The notes under the pieces were generated by a model that worked only from the letters and a program-made list of their open reading frames with translations, ran no database searches and had not been told where the DNA came from. 64,000 nucleotides of DNA from contig JAMWET010001334.1 of assembly GCA_024036415.1 (NCBI GenBank), positions 62,001-126,000 on the forward strand, written 5' to 3'. Origin of the DNA: Prochilodus magdalenae. Taxonomy: Eukaryota > Chordata > Actinopteri > Characiformes > Prochilodontidae. Position 1 is the first letter of the stretch; every line of letters starts with the position of its first letter. Shown in pieces: positions 35,751 through 47,998 of the stretch. The translations under genes and the position numbers were made by a program.

Positions 35751-36985
35751 TCACATGCAATCCTAACATTCATTTAGCTAAACGGGAAATGGCTTAATGG
35801 CTGTCACAGTTCATCTCACAAATTTCATTCTGCAAGCTACTGCGCGCCTATAAAGGAAATTGGCTTGTAGCTTTGTTTAATGGTCTTCTGATGACCCCCA
35901 ACTGACTGAAAAATGTGATCTCACTCCTCCACTGGATTCCAGCAGGGTGACACAAATTCACATACAGTTCACATGTGCACTGCAAAGTGAAGATGTCTGC
36001 GTGTGCAAGTACACTGGGATGAGAAGTATTTCAAGCCCATTTACATAATTCCCCCTTACCCCAAAGCTCTTCTTGCCCTTTTCTTTTGCACTGAACCTAT
36101 AAGGCTAATTTAGCTTGCTCCACCAATTAGAATTGTGCTAACTACATACCTAACTGTTGCATTAAACCAATACCATAATCAGCATCAGCACCTCACCTCA
36201 GCAAAGTCTTTATAACATAAATTTCACCCCTCTGCCTTGCACAAAAAAAAAAAAAACAGATTTCACTAACATTAATGTCTACATTATGTTTGTTGGAAAC
36301 CCCACTTAAAGGCTCAGTAAAGCGTCATTGTGGTGGCGCATGCGGACATGCAGACGGAAGTAGCTGACATTTATTTCATATTGGCATAGCATCCTGTGCA
36401 GCCTGTATGTGCTTATCATAAACTGCATTATAACTGGCTGTTTGATTAAAGCACAAGCAGTTTTATTTCACTCAGCTTTCATTCACAATGACTCACCCTG
36501 AGCGAGAGGAAGGGTGGCAGTGATATTCAACAGTTTTTGGGCTGGCTCAGAAAGCAAAAATGAAAGGTGAGCGGAGTGTAAAATGTGTACTAGTCAGATG
36601 ACAGAAGTATAGAGGAGATGAGGAGATGAGTTGCTGTTTCTTGATATAATAATTGTCAATCGGAAATGATCAATAATCCATTCCTGAACATAATGGCACC
36701 AAAATCCCCAGTTTTTTACAGGTTATATTTCTAGAATGTTCACTCTGGTGTGAGTAAACAGAGAGAGGGAGAGGATGAGGATGCTAATGAGGCAGGGGGA
36801 GCCACTGACATGAAGGAGTGAGAAAGGGGACAAATATTGATAATCATGACAGTCTAATCTTAATGTACAGACCTCTGTAGGCCCTTTATTCTTTTTTGTC
36901 ATTATATATACATCATGACTGTGCTCGTACTATGGACTTTAAGTTAAACAATCTTAAGTAGACTTTAGAAAAGACAGGGATTCAA
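35750..36985. other. No supported gene
   Basis: Unique-looking sequence with a 13-base A-run near 36241. Some parts (36450-36550) are complex and might be regulatory. No exon evidence. Confidence 0.35.
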
Positions 36986-36989
36986 AGGC

Positions 36990-37195
36990 TGACATGACAT
37001 CTACATAAGATAATTGACATAAACTTACGCAGACATTTAAAAAGGATTATTCTAACAAGTGCCAGTTGTCATAACACTTTCTGAAGTGAAAGCACATCAC
37101 AACTGCCAAAAGCAGCTTTTATGATAACTGACGCTTGCTGGAAAAATGTTTTATAAATGTTTATGTAGATTTACGTCATGAAAGGCTTATGTAGG
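36990..37195. mobile_element. Inverted-repeat MITE
   Basis: The left arm (GACATAAACTTACGCAGACA, AACAAGTGCCAGTTGTCATA) and the right arm (TATGATAACTGACGCTTGCT, TTTATGTAGATTTACGTCAT) are imperfect reverse complements around a centre at about 37090. A CCTACATAAACATTT fragment at 32925 looks related. Confidence 0.55.
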
Positions 37196-37384
37196 GAGGT
37201 GTCATTTAGCCTTCCAAATACTGCCATTAAGTAAAGGTTTACCTAGTTCTGCCAAAGTGCTGTGTGGTGTGCTGTTCTGCATAATACAGAGGTACAGCAC
37301 ATAATTACAAACAGAAATAACAGCCACCTGGAGGCCAGGATTTTGGCCATACTTTGCATGTACTGTGCATGTTGCTTGCATCAC

Positions 37385-37475
37385 ATTAATTGGCCACTTG
37401 TTAGCTAAATTAGCCTTATAGCTTACAAACTGTCTTTTTTATTTGTGGTAAGAGGAAATTGTGTAAATTGGATTT
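37385..37475. repeat. Dispersed repeat, copy 2
   Basis: ACTTGTTAGCTAAATTAGCC TTATAGCTTA followed by GTGGTAAGAGGAAATTGTGT AAATT parallels 60466-60590 (ACTTGTTAGCTGCTTTAGCC TCGTAGCTTA ... GTGTAAGAGGAACATTTTCT GTAAATT), with the middle part deleted here. See the finding on this family. Confidence 0.5.
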
Positions 37476-37729
37476 TTCCATGAACTCTGCCTTAAAGTGC
37501 TAATAATTTTCCCTTTAGTCCTGTGGTTTTCATGTTTTGATGTATTTATCTTCAGCAAGTGTGTGCGTGCACGTGGCAGTTCTCTTTTCTATGGCCTCAC
37601 TCCATCTTTTCTTGGAGGTGTACCTGCTACAGTCCCACCTGCTACTCCACTAGAAGCCAGAGAAAAACATATGTCACCTGGCCAGAGAGGAACGCTACTG
37701 GATGAAACCCAGATAACTGTCTGCATTTG

Positions 37730-37892
37730 GAGTGAGAGAGAGCAAGAGAGAAAGTGAGAGAGAGAGACAGAGAGAAATAGAGAGAGAGTGTGTGTAGGGT
37801 TGGGGGGACAGCAATACAGACAAGAGAGAATGACGGAGAAAGCTCAGAGATAGGGAGACAGTGAGACAGAGAGAGAGGACAGAAAGACAAAC

Positions 37893-37985
<93 letters not shown>
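37730..37985. repeat. GA-rich tract followed by a (GT)45 microsatellite
   Basis: Interrupted GAGAGA sequence from about 37733 to 37880, then an uninterrupted GT run from 37895 to 37985 (about 45 units). Alternating GT of this length is a known Z-DNA former. All open frames over it (poly-Cys-Val, poly-His-Thr) are artefacts. Confidence 0.97.
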
Positions 37986-37986
<1 letters not shown>

Positions 37987-38566
37987 AGGGACAGTTCACT
38001 CCTGCTCCAGCAGACAGATGCATCCAGACAGAGAAGGAGGGGGACAGATGGAACATTTTGTGCAGAGAAGGAGATGGTGGGGGAGTGGGGGGCGGTTGAA
38101 GGGGCTCCCTTGGGAATCTCCTGGCTGGGGATCATCACCATCGCACACTCCACTGTCTGCTTTCACTAGCTTAGGCTTCTGCTTTCTGTGTGCGTGTATG
38201 TGTGTGGTGACAGAGCATGGTCAGTCAATTAAGGTCATCTCTGCTCTGTATCTTCAGTGTGAAGGCAAACATCTAAAGGTTTGGGCTCGTTTACTTTTCC
38301 TTTGAAAGAGTTGTGCGAGGTGTGCACAGACTAGTGATATACACTGTACATATTCAGCAATATGAATCAGTTTATTTAATGGGCAATTCATATTTAGTAG
38401 ACAGCTGTTTTGGTGAGGTGGAGCAGATGAAGTATCTATAAGTATTCTCTGGCCTATTGAAGAAGTGACTTACTTCCATAATGCCAGTCAAGTTGCACAT
38501 AATGTGTAAAAAAAACATATATACACCTAATAAACATTATTAAATAACATATCTATGTATACAGAC

Positions 38567-38583
38567 TATCTATCTATCTATCC

Positions 38584-38672
<89 letters not shown>
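38567..38672. repeat. (TATC)n tetranucleotide array
   Basis: About 26 TATC units with a single TCCA interruption near the start. Confidence 0.97.
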
Positions 38673-39429
38673 AGGTATCTTTGTTGAATGTATACAACTG
38701 AAAGAGCTGAATAGACACAGCCTTTTGGCAGTCATTGGGTACCTTCCTGCCCGTTGAAAGACTTGGAAGAGTTTCAGTCAGTGATGGGAACTTGATCTAG
38801 ATTTTTAGTTTTAGATATTTTTCAATCTGTAAAAGTTACAGAAGAATTTTTAGTAGGGGAACTAGGGGAAAAGACTTTGTCCATTGTTTACCTGATCAAA
38901 GGTAATACCGTAAATACCGGGAAAATTTAAATCTTTCAATAAAGCTTTTTAAGAAACGCTTACTGAATATTAACACAATGATTTTGCAGTTCATATATAA
39001 TTTACATTCAGAAGAATACATGTGGGAACATCGTAAACTTGTGCCTTCTTAACTGTAAAGATGAGCAGTGCATGTGAGAGAAAACCCAGTAGTCCTTCCT
39101 CCTTTAGACCTGTTGCTTGCAGATGGTGATGGTTGTGCAGTAGTTTGTCAGTAAGTATATAAATTGGCCTGGCTGGATTTTTGAGGTTTCTCACTAGTAA
39201 AGGAAGTGTTTTTGATGGACTCTGGCCAGACTGGGTATAAACTCAAATGGAATGCTGATGGGAGCAGATTCAGGTTTATTACTAATCCACACCTGGAGCA
39301 ATGTAACGTCATCCTTGCTACATTTGATACGGGGGTTTGGACATGGGTAATTATGGCTAATAATGAGGTAAAAAAGAAACAACAGGCAGTGTCAACAGAC
39401 GATTGTAATCATGATTTAGTACAAAATCA
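38673..39429. other. No supported gene
   Basis: Overlapping short frames on both strands at 39190-39450 (62 and 80 codons) have no recognisable domain. Confidence 0.35.
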
Positions 39430-40345
39430 GTATCCACAAAAGCTTTGAGGAGTAAAGATGGGCAGAAGAGCTCCAGTTTGTCACCAAATGCAAAAGAAAG
39501 TTATTATAAGTTTTAATAACTATGTTCCTCAAAGAAAGTCATAAAGGGGAATTACATAATTCTCCCTCTACAGTGCATAATACCATTAAACAATTTAAGA
39601 AAATGGAAGGAATTTAATGCCTAAAAGGTGCAAGCCTAAACTGAACACCTGTGATATCTGATCTCTCAGACGGTGCGACATCATGAGCTGACATTCAACA
39701 ATAAGTGATAGAACCACACCAGCAAGTGAGGAAACAAATATTCGTCAAACTCTACAATACAGAGTTACAGTCACAAATGCCATTGAAAACTCGCAAAACA
39801 GAAGCTCTATGTTAACAATGTCCAGAAGCGGCGTCGACTTCCTTGGGCTCTGAGGCATCTGGAACAGACGCACAATGGAAATGTGTATTGTTGTCCAATG
39901 AATCAGTATTCCAGATCTTTTTTTTGGAACAAATAGACGCCATGTGCCCTGGACCAAAGGCGACCAGGGCCGTCTTTTTGTTGTTATTAACTAAAAGTCC
40001 TAAGCCAGGGTCTGTCATTGTATGGGGTCAGTACCCTTGTGCCCAGTGCCCTTGACAAAGGTCATTTACACTTTGATGGCAGTGATGAAAGCAACATATG
40101 GTGCCCTCAAAACCTTTTCTAGGGATGTTCATACATTTTCCAACAAGACAAGATGCTGTGCACTTTACAAAGGCATGGCTGCTGAAGACGAGGGTTTGGA
40201 TACTGACATGTTTGCAGGAAGAATGGGACTAAATAAAAGTTGAAACATTTAATCGCTTGGTATCATTAGTGCTAGTACATCTTTTGAGTGCTGTGAGAAG
40301 GAAAGGCAGCATTGTAAGATGGCAAATGCTTTAGTTTCCCAACTT
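39430..40345 (+). pseudogene. Tc1/mariner transposase relic lacking its third catalytic segment
   Basis: Scattered over three frames the stretch still shows the order of a Tc1-type transposase. It has a degraded N-terminal DNA-binding part (from about 39455), LSNESVFQIF with the first acidic position changed to Asn (39895-39915), a PGSVIVWG Gly-rich block (about 40008-40030), YIFQQDK carrying the second catalytic Asp (about 40130-40150), and then a C-terminal end CLQEEWD. The segment that should hold the third catalytic acidic residue (SPDLSPIEN-type) is missing between 40200 and 40215. Many stops and frameshifts. Termini not found. Confidence 0.85.
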
Positions 40346-41650
40346 CTTTTAGAATGTGTTGCATGCCTAAAATGCATTAATGGATATATATTAACAAATA
40401 AAATGAAATGGACCAGACAAAGCCAGAAACCCTGAGAGACTGGTGGGAAGAGTGAATCGTTACGAATTTCTCGAACTAAGAGACAAATTAAGTCATGTAC
40501 ATGACCTCATGTACGAGTGCTTTACCAAACATGAAAAAGCATTTCTAGAAGAACAACAGAAGGTATTTCACAACACTGTTTAGAGTGTGGATGATTTTGT
40601 GTCAGGGGTGGTCACTATGCGGTAAAAGCATGGAACCCTATTGTTACCAAGTATTGTGAGGTGCATTTCCTGCTGGTTATAATAAAAGAGTGCTTTCGTA
40701 TGGCTTCCTCTAACTGTTCCTCAGGACGCTACAATATTTTAGCCTCAGGAGATGAATGGAACTTTGGAAGTGGAGGGATGGAAATTAATGGAAAAAGATT
40801 TTGGACCATTTCTATTGGCCCATTTATCATTACATTTAACCACAACTAGCATTTTCCAACAATGTAAAAAAATAAAAAGAACAAAAATAAAAGGAGATAA
40901 GAGATTTTGTTCCAGTGATGACATTACATTATTGTTTTATTTCCATTGCCTTAGGACACCGGGAACGGAGCAGTGAAGAATCAGCTATGTTACAAGCAAC
41001 AGGTCCCTGGGAGCTGGGAAACAGCTGAATGTCCATGTTTGTATGTGTTTGTGTGTGTCAGTGGATGGGACACAGATCAGACAGTTAAGGGTAGTGTGTA
41101 AGTGTGTGAGAGAATGGGCAGATTTTTCTGTCTGGGCTGAGGGGCCTGGCGTGGGTCTGGTTGTCAAAGTCTCTCTCCTACACTGTTCTGGTAATAGTTA
41201 AGCAGAGCAGGGCCTGTGTGTGTTATACTGCTCTGAGCTAAAGGTCTAGGATCAGGTGTTACCTTTCATAGATGTGTAAATACAATTAGAGGGACTGCCA
41301 ACCACAGATCATGATGAATATGCATGGGAAGTCATGCGAAAATGTGGAAATGTGTAATGAATACTGATTCAGACCTAATCCCAACATTCACAGCACTTGT
41401 GGTATTACAACAAATGCAATGTAGAGAGGTTACATATGCAGACTGTTGGGCCAACAGTTGAAGACTGCTGCTTACAGGTTTTACAGGTTCTATGTATTAA
41501 TCTTTGTGCTCTCTCTTCCTCTCTGTGTCTCTCTGTAACTGTAAGTATAAGGGCAAAGTAAATGAAAGTGCTAATGATGCTTTACGGTGTCAGATTTCCT
41601 TTCTGAATCAAGTTCCTGTCTATACTCCCACAGCTGGATCAGATCCAGGT
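40346..41650. other. No supported gene
   Basis: A short in-frame stretch near 40450-40570 (LRDKLSHVHDLMYECFTKHE) is open but isolated, with stops on either side. The rest holds random frames only. Confidence 0.35.
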
Positions 41651-41651
41651 T

Positions 41652-41656
41652 ATGTG

Positions 41657-41687
<31 letters not shown>

Positions 41688-41738
41688 TTGCTTGCGTGCG
41701 TGTGTGTGTGTGTGTCTGTGTCTATGTGTGTGTGTATG
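41652..41738. repeat. Compound (GT)n/(GTGC)n microsatellite
   Basis: GT units, then GTGC/TTGC units, then GT units again. Alternating purine-pyrimidine throughout. Confidence 0.95.
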
Positions 41739-44700
41739 TAACAGGGGGATCTGAGCACATATACTCCTCTGTCAAGGCCAATAGAAAGAGTGGATAATAT
41801 AACCCAGCTTAAGTAAATTCCCCAGAGGGGCAGGGGTGCTGAGACCAGCAGAATATGCACAATTATGCTGTCAGAGACTGGCACCACGCCACAGTATCTA
41901 CGCACATGTGCATGCTTGTTTTTATACATTGTCGGAACATGATATCATATATGTCCTCTAGGGAATATGTATTAAAAAAGTGTTTAATTAATTGCATTTA
42001 AAAGGCAAGCGTATGATCCTATTATACTAAGCATAAGCATATATAATTGCTCCTAACTATAATATGCATTAAAATATCTGTTGCCAGTTAACTACAAATA
42101 AATTACAGCATCAAATTACTTTTTTTATATAACAAAACACTTGGTGCCCACCATCTTGGTAGCCATCGCCATGTCATGGGTTTGAGTGGAATAGAAGAAA
42201 TATGCCAGAGCCCTCTTGTAGTGCTGTAGAGTTTACAGTGTTTGTAATGAGTGGACATTATAATGTATTATGAAACCTTCCATTACACAAGTCACATGGT
42301 CTTGCTTAATAAAGTGTTATGTATTTAATCATAGGTACTTATATGGAATTATATAGGCTTGTGACTGGTATTATAGGGAACGATGAATATTATATAATGC
42401 CTTACAAATGCATTTAAAGCATGGTGAATACAGAATTTTGTTACTAAGAACTGAATTTTCTAAACCCAAATGTGACATTAATCTCAGCATCTAAAAAAAT
42501 GATCTTTGATTTAATCCTCTGAGCTAACTTTACAGAGTATGAAGCCTAATTTTGGATCTGTATATTAGACAGCTTTTCCCTGGTTTTACAATGTTTTTAC
42601 AAAGTGGCTAAAAATGACCATTCACTGTTGCTATGTTACCAAACCTAAGAAACACAATGTCAATAGAAGATTCCCACCTTTTCAGGCAATCTCCTACCCC
42701 AATAAGCACCATATTTACAAATATAGAGCTTGAATCCATGTGGATTGACCAGATGTTTTGAAGCAGGCTTATTTTATTACCTCTACTGCCCTCTAGTGCT
42801 TTGAGCAAGAAGTGATTAACTTAGATTGAGTTACAACAAAGCTTCTTTAGTCATTAATGCAAAAACTTCGTTTCATATCGTAGATTGAATGGTATCACTG
42901 TAATATGTTTACATTAATACCAGACATCTTTCTAGTGTTTAGCATAGAATTTTATTTAGCCATAGATGGTGGAGATAAATTGGACTGTAGTCTATAGATA
43001 ACCTCCATAAAAAAACCCTTGACTATATAATGAGATACATTTTGTGCTATAGTTATTATACTCCACTCCTGATATCTTCACTTTCCAGAGTATATCTGGA
43101 AAAAAGTGGAAACATTTTAGCACAAAAATCTCAGGATAGGAAAAGATTTTATGCATCTTCAAAGGTAATCGGTTACACAATTGAAAGAGCATTTATGACC
43201 TCTAGATCTAGCCCTTTGTTATCCTGAAAGAGACGCCTCCTGACAGCAAACAAATGTAATATAAACAGTACATATTCACTCAGAAACTGTGTCTCTTTGA
43301 AGTATTTCCTTTTACACTGTCATATTCAAAGAAGGGTAAAAATGCAATTTGTACAATTGTCTTTTCATCCCAGATGCAGTCAATTAGCCAAAACATGATT
43401 TTTGTTTGGTTGTTTACAGAGTTTGCTTCTTTAGTTTTACACTGGGGCTTTGAGGCTAACAATTACAAGCAATGGAAGTTAAACCCCGTCACTCAGCACT
43501 GTGCAAACGGCACGCTTAAATCATTCGTTTATCCAAACCATGCTGATTTGCTAAGTAATCTTAGTGGATATGTGGTTTCTATGGAAGCTTATTCCTGTTA
43601 TGTAAAAAACATCAGTTTTTCTCTCTTCCTTTTTTTCTGGCAGCAATGAAACAAGAGCATAGAGTAGTTGTCTCAAAATAATGACATACTTTCTTAAAAT
43701 ATTGACAATGAAATTCCAATAACTTTTTTTTGCTGTAAGTTCCTGCATAATTACGTAAGAACTGGAACTCCTGAAAGCTTCTTCTGACAAGGCTACTACA
43801 AACTTATATTCCAAACCTTTGGGACAATATTTGGAATACTAATGAATACAGAAAACTGTCATAAATTCAGGCCAGTGTAACAGCTACAGTCTCTAAATAC
43901 ACATCCATCCTCTTGTCCTCACTTGTGGTTTTGCTAACATACAATGTTTGAAAGAAATAGCCATAGTTGTGTTGTCCACATAGTGCCAACTATTACTGCC
44001 ACTGTATGACATGTGAGATAATAAAACATTTTACTTTGGATAAATTATATTATATATGAAAAAACAATTATGCAGAAATGTAGAAAAAATGTAAAACAAA
44101 ATCCAAGTCATTATTTCAGAACAATATTACCATATTGCTGCCAGAAACACAGAAGAAGAAAAAATAAACTTTTCAATTGGGTACCTGGCAAGCTTCTATA
44201 CTCAGTGTCCCCCTGTTAGAAAATCTCACAGACAGAAGTTGAACTTGGAATTTGTCAGTTTTTAAGATCATGAAACTGTACAGATTTCTAACTTAATAAA
44301 CTGAACAGATTTACTATAAGCGTGCTGCAGTTTATCATCATGCTTTGTGCATGTGTAAATACAGCATGCAGTATAAGCCTGTGAACTGTGTGAGTGTGTG
44401 CGGTGTGTGAGTACAGTTAGCTCAGACTGCCTCTTTGCCAAAGTCTGCATTCCGCCCCGCTGCACACACACTTTCGCTCAGTTGTACAGGAAGTTGCTTG
44501 GCTGGACAGCGCTGCATATGAAGCCAGAGTGTGTGATGTGTTTTGGAGATGCACGATATACTGAGATATCCACCAGCGTTCTTCTGCACTGTGATCTAAC
44601 CGTTCAAGAATGCTTTAGTCCAGCAGTCGTGTGTAAGCTGCCTCACTTGAGGGAAATATAAATCAACATCATATTTCAGACTGTGGCTAATCAACTGACC

Positions 44701-45350
44701 ACAGAAGAAGAAAAAATAGTGACTTGTTACTGATAAAGATCACAGAGAAATTGAGTCATGGTGTGATTTGCAGATAATCTTTCTAAAACTGGTAAATGAT
44801 GTAGACAGTTTTCAGTCAAAAATACTGAAAAGATTTCTACATACGCTGACTTTCACAAATTTGGGGACATTAGTTTTGTTGATTTTCACATTTCATTTTT
44901 CAGTGAAGTGAAACTATTTGTCTGCAAATGTCTTAACAATACTATTATTTAAAATATAGTTATCTTTAACACTTAGGTGTTACGTTAACCATGATATCAC
45001 ATGTTTTTTTCCCCAAATTTACTGTTAAAAGCTGTTTTGTTAAACAGCTGAATGATTTGGACGCTGATGAGTGTCATTACATTAAGGGGATAAAATGTAT
45101 GGACTTTGAAATTTGCTGGAAGTGGTACTAATACTGTCACATTAATACTGGTACTAATACTGTCACTAATACTATTTTCCTCTTATTATCTTAATATGTT
45201 AATATTCCAAGGGCTCATTTAGAATTTGGCTACATTCTCCTGAATTGAATGTTTTGTTGATTTTGTTAGGAAAAATAAGTTACACATCTTTAAAGAACAA
45301 ACTTATGGCTTTTTTAGTATATTTCTGGGCACAGGTTCTACTTATTTACT
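41739..45350. other. 3.6 kb with no supported gene
   Basis: AT-rich DNA. A part at 42235-42420 (TTATAATGTATTATGAAACC ... TAATAAAGTGTTATGTATTT ... ATAATGCCTTACAAATGCAT) resembles a common palindromic fish MITE but no clear termini are seen. Frames of 87-97 codons occur but none is recognisable. Confidence 0.35.
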
Positions 45351-45354
45351 AAGC

Positions 45355-45722
45355 TTAACATTCCCTCATTCATTCTTACATTCATTCATTCATTCATACA
45401 TTTATTTATTCATTCATTCACCATTGCCAGTTATCATTCTGGGATGTGGGTGGTGCTGGAGGCTATCCCAGTACCTAATAGGTTAAAGGCAGGAAATGGC
45501 AGGAAACACCCTGGACAGGCCACAAGCCCATCACAGGACAGACACACAAACATTCACTTACACTGTCACATGTAGTGACAACTTAGTATCTCCAGTTCAC
45601 CTTACTGCATATCTTGGGATTGTGGGAGGAAACCCACTGCATGGACAGAACACTCCACACAGGACCACAGACACCCTAGTCGGGCATCAAACCTAGGCCC
45701 TTCTTCCTGTGAGGTCACATAC
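45355..45722 (-). mobile_element. tRNA-derived SINE with (GAAT)n tail
   Basis: Read on the minus strand: a degraded tRNA-like head at 45660-45722 (CTAGGTTTGATGCCCGAC, an altered box B), a body containing GTTTCCTCCCACAATCCC, CTGGAGATACTAAGTTG and GGGCTTGTGGCCTGTCCAGG, and a tail of GAAT/GAATG repeats ending at about 45355. This head-body-tail order is that of a SINE family very common in teleosts (family knowledge). The copy is old. Confidence 0.75.
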
Positions 45723-46255
45723 TATGATTTATTTTTCCTTTTATATTAAATTATGCATATTAACATTAAATGTGCATTAAAAACATGCACAAGTGTGTTA
45801 ACTGTAGAGAATTAGCTAACTCATGTTCAATTAGAAAATCAACACAAACATGCAACTTGTCCAGGGGTGCCAAAACATATGCCTGCATACAACTCTCTGT
45901 TACAAAAGTGGAGAAAAGCTGGTTTGAAGAGGTGCCCCCATAAGCTTGACTAGGACTGCACAACAATGATTGTTACACTACAAAGTGTTTGGAGAAGGCA
46001 TTCATGTCCTCTTTTCATGGTTTGACACTAACCAATGAAGTTATTTCTTCTGTTCTGCAGTTTAGAAAAAAAAATTGACACAACTTTCTATTTATTTTGA
46101 GTGGTTGCAAATCAATGAATAAAGCATGCTTATTATATACAATATAAATATTGTAGGTAATAGACTTTAATGGGGAGCATATATCCAAGTACCTGCAGTA
46201 TACAACTGCAAATGTTCAAGTGCTGTACTAGAAATATGCAGACACTCCTTCTGAT
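45723..46255. other. No recognised feature
   Basis: AT-rich sequence; short random frames only. Confidence 0.4.
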
Positions 46256-46625
46256 TAGTGCATTTAACTACTTTAGCATACTCCTTTGCTGATACAGGTG
46301 TTCGACAGCCCGTACACAGCTTGTCCAATCGCCATTAAATAGCAGCAACCGCTACAGCAACCACACATGAGCCTAACAACACCACGCATCATGCCAAACA
46401 TCAGCTAGACAGGTATTAACACCACCTACAACATCTAAACTCTTTAGGATGAGTTGGACCCGAGTTTCGGATCCAAAATGAATAATTCCAACATCAGTAC
46501 CTGACCATACTAATGATCTTGTGGCTGAACGCAATCAATGTTCCAATGTTCCAGTACTTCCCAAAAGAGCAGAACTCTCTATTAAAACAAGCAGGTGTCC
46601 ACAAACTTTTGGATCTAACTTGGTG
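46256..46625 (+). pseudogene. Tc1-type transposon relic, C-terminal part
   Basis: AACATCAGCTAGACAGGTATTA and following bases, then a plus-strand frame TSVPDHTNDLVAERNQ at about 46488-46535, match the TSVPDLTNALLxExxx segment near the C-terminus of a fish Tc1-type transposase. The right end CAGGTGTCCACAAACTTTTG GA is that family's terminus. Catalytic segments are gone. The left boundary is approximate. Confidence 0.65.
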
Positions 46626-46849
46626 ACCTAAGACAGAATTAAACAAGAGTTTAAATGCTAGTACAAAAAGAGAGCTGATTCTCCACTGAGAGTGTCTGTT
46701 GTAAAAAGCACTACACAAACACATTTGAATTGAATTGAACTGAATTCTCTGTTTAGAGGCCAGAGTGACACCCCATGGCAGTGCTGATTCCCCAGCAGAG
46801 CCATTCACTCTCTAAGCAAACTTCTATGGAGGCACAAAGACTCATACTC
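46626..46849. other. No recognised feature
   Basis: Includes a short TTGAATTGAATTGAACTGAATT repeat near 46726-46747, of the kind often found as SINE or LINE tails. Confidence 0.4.
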
Positions 46850-47690
46850 TTAATTAGTCTCTCTCTGGAAAGCATGTGGCGGTTTATTGGTCTGTATTTG
46901 CTGGAATTGTCTGCGAGTGCAGTAGAACAGACGCTGTAAATTCTCTAACAGCTTTCTGCCTGAAATTCAGCCATCTACCAAAGTACTCAATTTATTTGAC
47001 GGAGCTCAAAGACAAGCATTTCAGCCAGCGGTCTTTCTGACAGTGCTCCGGTAGCCTTGGCACCATCCGCCAAACATCTTTTATTCCTTTGTAATAATAC
47101 ATTAAGCGGAGTACAGCGGTGGGTCATTGACAATTCTCTTTATAGAAGGATCTGGAGAGGCACAAATCGGCTTTATTGCAGTAATGAGCGCGAACAATGG
47201 ACACACCAAAAAGAATCACAGGCTTTTTCTTGCTTTTGAAGAGAACAAACGAAGCGGTGATACTTAAAGCACTTCTCGCTTTCTTCTTCCTCACATATCC
47301 AGTGGATAGAAAACAAATATTATAGCAGTCTTCTAAAGCTGCCCACGTCTCGAGCGTGCAAAAACTAATCAGCCCGCATTCCTTGCCCAAGGTCTCTCCA
47401 TTTCTGATGAATTTTGTTCATCTTCCCCCCACCCCTTTAAGTGAAGCAACATCAAAGCTGAAGCAGAAGACTCAAAGGCAGCAACATCTTTGTAATCTCC
47501 TTCAAATCCACGGCATTCTTTAACTTGTTTACAGAAAGATCAAATCCTAAAACTCCATGGGATCGCATTACTGTGCCATCTTTTTCTACGGTGAATGATT
47601 TAATTGGCATGATAACCTTAAACTCTCTGTTTTTCGCCATAATTGCCCTACTAATACTCTTCCCATAACAGAACACAAAGCAACTTGATC
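46850..47690. promoter_or_regulatory. Candidate conserved non-coding block
   Basis: Over 800 bases free of recognisable repeats, with high sequence complexity and words such as GGCGGTTTATTGGTCTG, AGCGGTGGGTCATTGACAAT, GGCTTTATTGCAGTAATGAG and TTTAATTGGCATGATAACC. Overlapping 60-104-codon frames on both strands have no recognisable family, although the minus-strand frame at 47452-47676 reads protein-like. Looks like a cluster of developmental enhancers; inference from texture only. Confidence 0.35.
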
Positions 47691-47967
47691 ACAACAGTGT
47701 ACTTTTGCTGGGTTTACCAACATTCAGGGCTCAGCTAAACAAGTAAACAAAGCCTGGGGTCTGCAAAGTTACTACGATAGAGGAAAGCTAAAAAACAAAG
47801 CATGCAGGGAAAGAAAAAATGGCTCAATAAAGAAAAAGAAGGGAGCACGTTGATTTTTACACATCGTTTTAACAAAGAGTAGCACAAAGGCTATCTCTAC
47901 AGAGGAAGACTACCGTGCGCTGAAGTTAGAAAACAAAGAGAGGACAAGAATTTTAAAAAAGGAGGAG

Positions 47968-47998
47968 TGGGGGGGGGCGGGTATTGGGGGGGGGGGGC
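47968..47998 (+). other. G-quadruplex-capable poly-G pair
   Basis: A run of nine G, then CGGG, TATT, and a run of twelve G. This gives at least four G-tracts of three or more within 31 bases, so a quadruplex is sterically possible on the plus strand. It is followed by an A-run at 48021-48031. Confidence 0.8.

Noticed and set aside
37695..38305. Poly-Cys-Val and poly-His-Thr frames up to 152 codons
   Set aside because: Artefacts of the (GT)45 run and the neighbouring GA tract.
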